DNA of 7,261 bases from Actinosomnolentus pattersoniae (SeqCode) (GTDB lineage Bacteria > Actinomycetota > UBA4738), in the NCBI GenBank assembly GCA_013817655.1, contig JACDCJ010000101.1, positions 1-7,261 on the forward strand. The letters run 5' to 3'. Below the pieces are notes generated by a model. That model was not told where the DNA came from. It saw nothing but the letters and a program-made list of their open reading frames with translations, and made no database searches. Of the stretch, positions 1-5,616 are shown piece by piece. The position numbers and the translations under genes were made by a program. Within the stretch, counting starts at the first letter, position 1; every line of letters starts with the position of its first letter.

Positions 1-1707
1 GAGGACCCGGCGCAGCACCTTGCCCACGAGCGTCTCGGGAAGCGAATCTCTGAACTCGACGAGCTTCGGCACCCGATAACCCGTCAGACCGCGCCGCTCG
101 TCTCCGCAGAACTCGATGATCTCCTCCGGGGTGGCGCTCTGTCCTTCCCGAAGAACCAGGTACGCCTTCACGGCCTCGCCCGTCCGGGCGTCGGGAACGC
201 CCGCCACGCAGGCCTTGAGGACCTTCGGGTGGCGGTACAGGACCCCTTCGACCTCGGTCGGGTACACGTTGAACCCCGACACGATGATCATGTCCTTCTT
301 GCGGTCGACGATCGAGAAGTACCCTTCCTCATCCATCGTGGCGACATCGCCTGTGAGGAACCATCGCCGGCCGTCACGGTCGTCCCTGATGGCGGCGGAC
401 GTCTCCTCAGGTCGGTTCCAGTACCCCTGCATCACCTGGGGGCCCGAGATGGCCAGCTCCCCTCGTCCACCCGAGACCTCCTTCGTCCAGTCGTCCAGGT
501 CGACGATCCGGCAGTCCGTGTCGGGGATGGGGAGCCCGATCGACCCGGCCTTACGCTTGCCGTAGATCGGGTTCGCGTGGGTGATGGGTGACGTCTCGGT
601 GAGGCCATAGCCCTCCACCACCCGCGCCCCCGTGATCTCCTCGAACCGCTCCGCCACGGCGGCCGGAAGCGGGGCCGCCCCGGAGAGACACGCCCGGATG
701 GACTTCAGGTCGTACTTCGGCGTGTCCTTGCTCTCGTTGATGGCGATGTACAACCGCGGAACGCCCGGAAACATCGTGGGCTTCTCCTTTGCGGTCGCCT
801 TCAGGGTCGCCTCCAGATCGAATCGGGGAACGAGAACGAGCTTCGCCGCCTTGTAGATCCCGATGTTCATGGCGACCGTCATACCGTAGGAGTGGAAGAA
901 CGGGATGACGCACATGATCGACTCCCGGCCCTCCTGCATGTCCTCGAACCAGGCGGCGCCCTGCATCGCGTTCGCGACGAGGTTGTAATGGGTGAGCATG
1001 GCGCCCTTCGAGAACCCCGTCGTCCCCCCCGTGTAGATGAGGCCGGCGAGGTCCTTTCTGGCGTCGACGTCGGCTACGGGCGCCTCGGTGTACGAACCCT
1101 TCATCAGGTCCGCCCACCACCTCACGGCGGCCCCGGCGGGAACCGGGGGCCACGGCTCACCGTGCTTCGCGGCCTCCCTCTTCATCTTCAGTGGAGCCAG
1201 CAGGTTGACAGGGAACGGCAGGTAGTCGGTCACCTTCGCCACTATCACCTCGCGGAGGGGGACGCTCTCGCGGACCGAATGAACCCTGGGATAGAGGACG
1301 TCCAGGACGACGCAGACCTCGATGCCCGAGTCGCTCAACTGGTGGGCGAGCTCACGCTCGGTGTACAGGGGATTGTTGGCGACGATGACCGCACCGATGC
1401 GAAGGGCGGCGTAATAGGCGATGACGAACTGCGGACAGTTCGGAAGGACCAGGCCGACTCGGTCGCCTCGCACTACGCCGAGCGAGGCGAGGACGCGGCT
1501 GAACTGCTCGACCTGCTCTCCCAGCTCACGGTACGAGAGCTTCTTGCCGAGCGGTGCGCCCGGCACCCAGAACGCCAGCGCCGGGGCGTCGGGAAAGCCC
1601 CGGACCGAATCCTCCAGCAGCCCGTACAGCGAGCGCTCCGGGTACGGGGCCAGCGTGTGGGGCACCCTCTCGGGATAGCTCGCAAGCCAGGGGCGTGGGT
1701 TCATCAT
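1..1707 (-). CDS. Long-chain fatty-acid-CoA ligase (AMP-forming), FadD/LcfA-like, 3' end cut by window
   Basis: This enzyme activates a free fatty acid with ATP to an acyl-adenylate and then to acyl-CoA, in the cytoplasm or at the inner membrane face. The reading frame is open through all 569 codons to base 1 with no stop, so the gene continues off the window. Visible ANL-superfamily motifs are the P-loop-like YTGGTTGFSKGA (residues 225-236), EGYGLTETSP (365-374), the ATP-ribose aspartate in TGD (Asp454), DRKKD (468-472) in the hinge region, and the C-terminal GKVLRR with the presumed catalytic Lys563. Only a few residues should be missing compared with usual ligases of this family. Two adjacent ATG codons (1707 and 1704) follow a strong GAGGAGG Shine-Dalgarno at 1715-1709. 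The second start has the better spacing. It is divergent from the acylase at 1810. Chain length preference cannot be read from sequence; a medium-chain or other carboxylic acid substrate is possible. Confidence 0.95.
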   Translation of the reverse strand, partial: MMNPRPWLASYPERVPHTLAPYPERSLYGLLEDSVRGFPDAPALAFWVPGAPLGKKLSYRELGEQVEQFSRVLASLGVVRGDRVGLVLPNCPQFVIAYYAALRIGAVIVANNPLYTERELAHQLSDSGIEVCVVLDVLYPRVHSVRESVPLREVIVAKVTDYLPFPVNLLAPLKMKREAAKHGEPWPPVPAGAAVRWWADLMKGSYTEAPVADVDARKDLAGLIYTGGTTGFSKGAMLTHYNLVANAMQGAAWFEDMQEGRESIMCVIPFFHSYGMTVAMNIGIYKAAKLVLVPRFDLEATLKATAKEKPTMFPGVPRLYIAINESKDTPKYDLKSIRACLSGAAPLPAAVAERFEEITGARVVEGYGLTETSPITHANPIYGKRKAGSIGLPIPDTDCRIVDLDDWTKEVSGGRGELAISGPQVMQGYWNRPEETSAAIRDDRDGRRWFLTGDVATMDEEGYFSIVDRKKDMIIVSGFNVYPTEVEGVLYRHPKVLKACVAGVPDARTGEAVKAYLVLREGQSATPEEIIEFCGDERRGLTGYRVPKLVEFRDSLPETLVGKVLRRVL

Positions 1708-1731
1708 TCCTCCTCGACCAACGGAGCCTCA

Positions 1732-1760
1732 ATTATCCCCATACGCCGACCACGTGTCGG
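1732..1760 (-). promoter_or_regulatory. Predicted sigma70-type promoter of the acyl-CoA ligase gene
   Basis: Read on the minus strand, CCGACA at 1760-1755 matches four of six bases of the TTGACA -35 consensus. GATAAT at 1737-1732 matches five of six bases of the TATAAT -10 consensus, and the spacer is exactly 17 bases. Transcription would begin near 1725, leaving a leader of about 18 bases that contains the GAGGAGG ribosome site. Position, spacing and strand all suit the ligase start at 1707. This is pattern matching only; no start-site data are available. Confidence 0.55.
1746..1760. promoter_or_regulatory. Operator-like inverted repeat CCGAC-N5-GTCGG in the ligase/acylase intergenic gap
   Basis: The sequence CCGAC CACGT GTCGG is a perfect 5-base inverted repeat around a 5-base centre, with an embedded CACGTG at 1751-1756. 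It covers the predicted -35 box of the ligase promoter and part of its spacer, which is where a repressor would block RNA polymerase. TetR-family regulators commonly control fatty-acid genes through short palindromes in divergent promoters, but the regulator here is unknown and no regulator gene lies in the window. A chance palindrome of this size is possible in GC-rich DNA. Confidence 0.4.
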
Positions 1761-1796
1761 TTACCTTCACCTCTGCGCGTGATCGGGAAATCGTTC

Positions 1797-1803
1797 GGAG
1801 GGA
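1797..1803 (+). promoter_or_regulatory. Ribosome binding site that fixes the acylase GTG start
   Basis: GGAGGGA lies six bases before the GTG at 1810. An in-frame TGA stop at 1780-1782 leaves no ATG, GTG or TTG upstream of this GTG, so this site decides the start and rules out an N-terminal signal peptide from a longer form. Confidence 0.75.
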
Positions 1804-1809
1804 CCTTCG

Positions 1810-4212
1810 GTGGGGTCGGAGTGGGCGAGGACACTCGAGGAGCGAGCCCGGGCGGGCCTCCCGCCGGTTGAGGGCGAGATCCGAGGCGCCGGGCTTCTGG
1901 AGGCGGTCGAGGTCGTCCACGACCGCTGGGGTGTGCCACACATCTACGCGGAGAGCGCTCGCGACGCCTACTTCGCTCAGGGCTTCGTCGTGGCCTCCCA
2001 GCGGCTGTTCCAGATGGACATGGCGTGGCGCCTGGCGACGGGCCGGATCTCGGAGATGTTCGGCGAGCTCACCCTCCCACTCGACCGCTTCGTCCGAACG
2101 GTCGGCTGGGGCCGCGCCGCCCGCAGGTTCGTCGGAATGTGGGACGAGCGGTCGGCCGAGATGGCGGATGCGTTCGCCGAAGGGGTTCGCGCCTGGGTCG
2201 AAACGATGCCGGCGCGGCCGATCGAGTACGACGTTCTCGAGGTGGATCCCCTCGTTCCCGGCGCCACGGAGGCGAGGGAGCTCATCGCCGCCGCCGCCAT
2301 CTATGTTGGATGGTCGCTCTCGAACAACTGGGATGCCGAACTGCTCCGTGCAGAGATCGCACGCCGCTTGGGCTGGGGCGCGGTCGGCACACTCTTCCCG
2401 GGCCCTCCCTCGGAGCCCTCCGTCGTGGTGGCAGGCGAGGGGGGCGCCCGGACCGGACCTCGGGCAACCCTGGAGCTGCTGCGGGAGGCGCCCCGACCCT
2501 CTAACGGGCAGGGGTCGAACAACTGGGTGGTCGGCGGCCGGCGGAGCGTGACGCGGATGCCACTGCTCGCCAACGACCCACACCTCCTCGTCCAGATGCC
2601 ATCCGCGTGGTTCGAGGTTCATCTCAGAGCGCCCCGACTGAACGTCCGCGGCGTCGCGTTCCCCTTCTCGCCGGGCGTGGTCATCGGCCACAACGATCGG
2701 ATCGCGTGGGGCTTCACGAACGTTGGAGGCGACACACAGGACCTCTACCTCGAGCGCCTGAGCGATGACGGCACCGCCGCGCTCTACCAGGGGACGTGGG
2801 AGCCGCTCGCCTTCCACCGCGAGGAGATCGAGGTGCGTGGGCGAAGCGCCCCCGAGATCGTCGAGGTCCGGGAGTCGCGCCACGGCCCGATCCTCGACTC
2901 CTACCTGGTCGGGATCGCGCGCCCGGAAGTCGTCGCGGGGGGGATCCGGGAGACGTACGCTCTGCGCTTCGTCGGACTGGAGGAGGCGCTCGAGCCCTCC
3001 ACGGTGCACGGCCTCGATACGGCGGGCGACTTTCGGGAGTTCCGGTCGGCGCTGCGCGGCTGGACGTGTCCGGGGCAGAACGCCGTCTACGCCGACGTCG
3101 AGGGGAACATCGGATATCAGTGCACGGGCCTGCATCCCATCCGGCGTGCCGGCGATGGCTCCGTGCCGGCGCCGGGCTGGACGGATGCCTTCGAGTGGGA
3201 GGGCTACGTACCGTTCGACGAGCTGCCGTGGAGCTACAACCCGGACGAGGGATTCCTGGTGTCCGCCAACAACAAGCCGTACGACGATACCTATCCCTGG
3301 GACCTCGGGCGGGACTTCCTTCCTCCCCACCGCGCCAGGCGCATCACCGAGCTGCTCACCGCGACGCCCCTGCACGATCCCGAGTCCTTCGCACGGATCC
3401 AGATGGACACCGTTTCGCTACCGGCCCGGCAGGTGGTGCCATGGCTGCTCGAGATCCGGCCGGCCGACGAGCGCCAGCGGCGGGCGCTCGCGCTGCTGGA
3501 GGGATGGGCCTTCGACGTCGCGCCGGGTTCCGCCGCCGCGGCGGTCTTCGAGGTGTGGAGCCGAAGGATCGCCGAGGCTATCCTTCGGCCGCGGCTGGGC
3601 GAGGAGCTGTACGACCATGCGTACGCGAGACGCCAGTGGACGAACACGTTCCAGTACCAGGTGCTGCCCCATCTGCTCGCCTACCCGACAGCGACCTGGT
3701 TCGGGGAGGAAGGCCGCGCGGGGCGAGACGCGGTTCTGCGGGAGGCGCTTGACGCCGCCCTCGACGAGCTGACGGCGGCCTTCGGCCCCGACATCGCCGC
3801 CTGGTCATGGGGGGGCCTCCACAGCGTGCGCTTCGCCGGACCGCTCGCTGTAATCCCGGACCTCGCCGAGCTCTTCACCGGCGGCGTGGCGCCGATGGGG
3901 GGAGACGAGCAAACGGTCCTGCAGGGCCTCTTCGAGCCCGGCGTCTCCTATGAAGCGGTCGTCGTCCCGTCGTGGCGACAGATAGTCGACCTGGCGGACC
4001 TCGACCGCTCGGTCGGGACGAACACCGTGGGGCAGTCGGGGAACCCCGCCAGCCCTCACTTCAAAGACCAGTTCGAGCTCTGGTCGACCGGTCGGCTCCA
4101 CCCGCTGCCGTTCACTCGGGGAGCAGTGATGGAGGCCGCCGAGTCGGTCGTCCGCCTTCTTCCGGATCCGCCCCAGACTGCGCGGCCGCTAGCGCCCGAG
4201 CTCGCGAGATGA
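1810..4212 (+). CDS. Penicillin-acylase-family Ntn hydrolase (AHL/penicillin amidase type), 800 aa
   Basis: This is a self-cleaving amidase precursor that hydrolyses N-acyl bonds of compounds such as acyl-homoserine lactones, lipopeptides, beta-lactams or N-acyl amino acids. An alpha-chain segment with WGVPHIYA and YFAQGFV (about residues 41-60) is followed by a flexible Pro/Gly-rich linker. The beta chain should start at Ser236 in GQGSNNW. Counting Ser236 as beta-1, His is at beta-23 (258, in NDPHL), Val at beta-70 (305), and Asp at beta-73 and beta-76 (308, 311) in the GGDTQDLY calcium-site region. Asn487 in SANNKP and the Arg cluster 508-511 fit the remaining oxyanion and active-site residues. 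The C-terminus has the family GQSGNPASPHF segment (about 742-752). His23/Val70 resembles AHL and aculeacin acylases more than penicillin G acylase. No signal peptide or membrane segment is visible, although many relatives are exported. It is divergent from the ligase and its last 24 bases overlap the sortase gene. The natural substrate is not known. Confidence 0.93.
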   Translation: MGSEWARTLEERARAGLPPVEGEIRGAGLLEAVEVVHDRWGVPHIYAESARDAYFAQGFVVASQRLFQMDMAWRLATGRISEMFGELTLPLDRFVRTVGWGRAARRFVGMWDERSAEMADAFAEGVRAWVETMPARPIEYDVLEVDPLVPGATEARELIAAAAIYVGWSLSNNWDAELLRAEIARRLGWGAVGTLFPGPPSEPSVVVAGEGGARTGPRATLELLREAPRPSNGQGSNNWVVGGRRSVTRMPLLANDPHLLVQMPSAWFEVHLRAPRLNVRGVAFPFSPGVVIGHNDRIAWGFTNVGGDTQDLYLERLSDDGTAALYQGTWEPLAFHREEIEVRGRSAPEIVEVRESRHGPILDSYLVGIARPEVVAGGIRETYALRFVGLEEALEPSTVHGLDTAGDFREFRSALRGWTCPGQNAVYADVEGNIGYQCTGLHPIRRAGDGSVPAPGWTDAFEWEGYVPFDELPWSYNPDEGFLVSANNKPYDDTYPWDLGRDFLPPHRARRITELLTATPLHDPESFARIQMDTVSLPARQVVPWLLEIRPADERQRRALALLEGWAFDVAPGSAAAAVFEVWSRRIAEAILRPRLGEELYDHAYARRQWTNTFQYQVLPHLLAYPTATWFGEEGRAGRDAVLREALDAALDELTAAFGPDIAAWSWGGLHSVRFAGPLAVIPDLAELFTGGVAPMGGDEQTVLQGLFEPGVSYEAVVVPSWRQIVDLADLDRSVGTNTVGQSGNPASPHFKDQFELWSTGRLHPLPFTRGAVMEAAESVVRLLPDPPQTARPLAPELAR

Positions 4213-4914
4213 CCCGGAAGCGAAGGACCTGCCGCCCAGCCCCAGGCCCACCGACCGCCGGTCGATGAAGCCGTCCGGCGTTTGCCCGTAGATCTGCTGG
4301 GCCCTGATGACGAGGCGCTCGGTCCCGCGAAAGCGGGGGTTGCACGTCGTCAGGGTAAGAGATGGCACCTCCGTCGGGCGAACCACCCAGATGGCTCCCG
4401 GGTCGAGGACCCTCTCCCAGACGACGCGATAGAGGAACTCCCCGGCCGCCGTCCGAAGGGCGACGTGGTCGCCGGGTACGAGGGTATCCAAAGCCCAGAA
4501 CGGCGCGGCATGGGTCGTGCGATGCCCCGCGATCGCGACGTTGCCTCCCTCACCCGGAAGGGCCGAGTCCGGGTAGTGCCCGGGCCCCCGCTCGAGCGTG
4601 TCCTCGTCGATCCCCTGGACGAACGCGGCGTCGACGCCGAGTCGGGGAATGCGGATGAACCCGATCGGCTGCCCGGCCTCGGGACGTTCGGGATATCCGG
4701 TCCGCGTGAGGTCCGAGCGGAGGCGGGACTGCGCGGCCGCGGTCGCTAGCCCCGTGCCCCACACCTGATAGCCAACGTAGGCGATCATCGCGAGGCCGCC
4801 GATGAGCGCCGCCCAACTCAGCCGTCGCAGGGCGGAGCGGGACCGACGCCGGCGCTCTCGGAGCCCCCCCACGCCGGGGCCCGGCGGAGGCTCGCTCCGG
4901 ATGCGCGCCGTCAT
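4189..4914 (-). CDS. Class E-type sortase, membrane-anchored transpeptidase, 241 aa
   Basis: Sortases cut a C-terminal sorting signal and join the protein to the cell wall or to a pilin. The order here is a basic, proline-containing N-terminus (1-32) and one membrane segment (about 33-53), then the sortase domain. The domain contains a RIPRLGVDA strand (88-96), the catalytic His131 in AGHRTTH, Cys191 in LTLTTCNP, and Arg200 nine residues after the cysteine, in ERLVI. The His-Cys-Arg triad is therefore complete. A Gly/Ser/Arg-rich tail of about 30 residues follows the domain. I chose the ATG at 4914; a TTG at 4959 is in frame but would overlap crgA. No Shine-Dalgarno is evident, and a -10-like TAGTAT at 4927-4922 would give a nearly leaderless mRNA. 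Its 3' end overlaps the acylase gene by 24 bases, tail to tail. No LPXTG or LAXTG substrate gene is in the window. Class E assignment rests on the actinobacterial context and domain look. Confidence 0.93.
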   Translation of the reverse strand: MTARIRSEPPPGPGVGGLRERRRRSRSALRRLSWAALIGGLAMIAYVGYQVWGTGLATAAAQSRLRSDLTRTGYPERPEAGQPIGFIRIPRLGVDAAFVQGIDEDTLERGPGHYPDSALPGEGGNVAIAGHRTTHAAPFWALDTLVPGDHVALRTAAGEFLYRVVWERVLDPGAIWVVRPTEVPSLTLTTCNPRFRGTERLVIRAQQIYGQTPDGFIDRRSVGLGLGGRSFASGSSRELGR

Positions 4915-4951
4915 GCCGCTGATACTATGCCCGCCCCGAAGGGACCGTCCG
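4915..4951. promoter_or_regulatory. Short divergent promoter region between sortase and crgA
   Basis: These 37 bases must hold the start signals of both genes unless they are read from further away. The segment GATACTATGC (4921-4930) gives TACTAT (4923-4928) on the plus strand and TAGTAT (4927-4922) on the minus strand. Both fit the relaxed actinobacterial TANNNT -10 form and they overlap by five bases. The AAGGGA at 4939-4944 is a good ribosome site seven bases before crgA. No recognisable -35 box is found at normal spacing on either strand, so promoter strength is uncertain. Confidence 0.45.
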
Positions 4952-5212
4952 ATGCCCAAATCGAAGTCGAAGCGCCGCCGCTATCAGCCGCCGCCCCGAA
5001 AGAAACCGAAGCCGAGCCCGAGGTGGTTCGGCATCGCCATCCTTACAGCGATGTTCCTCGGCGTTGCCTTCATCGTGCTCAATTACCTGAACCTCATGCC
5101 GGGCTTCACCCTGTTCGGTTTCACGGTGAGCTCGGAGACGAACAACTTCTGGCTGTTCGGTGGACTGGGCCTGATCGCCGCCGGCTTCCTCGCCTCGACG
5201 CAGTGGCGCTGA
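4952..5212 (+). CDS. crgA: Cell division protein CrgA, 86 aa
   Basis: CrgA is a small actinobacterial membrane protein of the divisome. In Mycobacterium it binds FtsZ and septal proteins; in Streptomyces it moderates Z-ring formation and sporulation septation. The protein begins MPKSKSKRRR, a typical CrgA start, with a very basic Lys/Arg/Pro-rich cytoplasmic arm (1-23). It has the conserved PRW before membrane helix 1 (about 25-46), a short outer loop (47-65), helix 2 (about 66-82), and ends in the family-like TQWR. Length and two-helix layout match the family. The open frame extends upstream to 4802, but the MPKSK motif and the AAGGGA site seven bases before 4952 fix this start. The upstream part of the frame is the antisense of sortase. 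It is divergent from the sortase and convergent with the metal-ribbon gene. Confidence 0.95.
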   Translation: MPKSKSKRRRYQPPPRKKPKPSPRWFGIAILTAMFLGVAFIVLNYLNLMPGFTLFGFTVSSETNNFWLFGGLGLIAAGFLASTQWR

Positions 5213-5280
5213 GCGGGGCTCGCGGCTCATCTGTCCACCTCACTTCACACCGGTTTTCCACCGTTGGGGATATCCTTCGG
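5213..5280. other. Intergenic gap between convergent crgA and ribbon gene, with DnaA-box-like sequences
   Basis: CTGTCCACC (5231-5239) and TTTTCCACC (5254-5262) each resemble actinobacterial DnaA boxes such as TTGTCCACA, with about two mismatches. An 8-base palindrome GGATATCC lies at 5268-5275. Weak hairpins are possible (GAGC/GCTC at 5211-5221; CGGT/ACCG at 5251-5263), but none has the stem length or T-run of a convincing terminator. Either DnaA binding or transcription termination here remains unproven. Confidence 0.3.
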
Positions 5281-5571
5281 TCAGCCCCCCGGAGCCGGCG
5301 TTCGCGCCTGGGGGCGTGGCTTTCGGATGACGACCATGGGCTCCCCGCAGTGCCGGGGGACCTGCACCTCCCCGAGCCGCGTCACCTGGAGTTCGGTGCC
5401 GCACTCCCGGCAGACGAAATATACGTCGAGCTCCGCCACCTCCTCGGGTTCGATTCGCTCTTTCGGCCGCACCCGGACGATGCCTCGGAGGAACGACCCA
5501 CCAAGCCAAACGATGAACAGGAACAAGGCCGCCGCAACCGTCCAAAGCGCCCAGCTCTCGAGCCCCAGCAC
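5281..5571 (-). CDS. Membrane-anchored desulforedoxin-like metal-ribbon protein, 96 aa, function unknown
   Basis: I do not recognise a named gene. The N-terminus is a single membrane helix (about residues 7-28) followed by a basic/acidic linker (29-48). A small ribbon domain then has Cys54 and Cys57 in CRECG, and His74-Cys75 in HCGEPM. The pattern C-x2-C-G, 16 intervening residues, H-C-G-x-P-M closely follows desulforedoxin and the N-terminal domain of desulfoferrodoxin, where the second pair is Cys-Cys. Here the third ligand is His, so zinc binding is at least as likely as iron. The tail (82-96) is Pro/Arg-rich. GTG at 5571 is the only usable start before the in-frame thiolase stop, and GAAGG abuts it directly, so initiation may be weak or coupled. 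It lies 45 bases after the thiolase and is probably the last gene of that operon. A zinc-ribbon adaptor or redox protein are both possible. Confidence 0.8.
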   Translation of the reverse strand: MLGLESWALWTVAAALFLFIVWLGGSFLRGIVRVRPKERIEPEEVAELDVYFVCRECGTELQVTRLGEVQVPRHCGEPMVVIRKPRPQARTPAPGG

Positions 5572-5616
5572 CCTTCGAGCATAAGCGCCCGGAGGTGGCC
5601 ATCCGTCCCATAGGCC

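Noticed and set aside
551..1153. Open frame of 200 codons on the minus strand inside the ligase gene
   Set aside because: It is on the same strand but in another frame from the ligase, very Arg/Gly-rich, and without motifs. The ligase frame is intact through this stretch.
892..1782. Open frame of 296 codons on the plus strand opposite the acyl-CoA ligase
   Set aside because: It is antisense to clear ligase motifs, Arg/Gly/His-rich without any domain, and crosses the intergenic promoter region.
1729..3375. Open frame of 548 codons on the minus strand opposite the acylase gene
   Set aside because: It lies fully antisense to a strongly supported acylase and has no recognisable domain. Its Arg/Pro/Gly-rich, low-complexity composition is that of a mirror frame in GC-rich coding DNA.
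4181..4197. GC-rich near-palindrome around the acylase/sortase overlap as a terminator
   Set aside because: The sequence is coding in both genes, the arms do not pair cleanly, and no T-run follows on either strand.
4802..4951. Upstream extension of the crgA frame by 50 codons
   Set aside because: This part is antisense to the sortase N-terminus, Arg/Pro-rich, and CrgA proteins begin at MPKSK; a ribosome site sits just before 4952.
4915..4959. TTG start at 4959 for the sortase, adding 15 residues
   Set aside because: It would overlap the crgA start and its ribosome site, TTG is a rarer start, and the ATG at 4914 keeps the whole membrane segment and domain.
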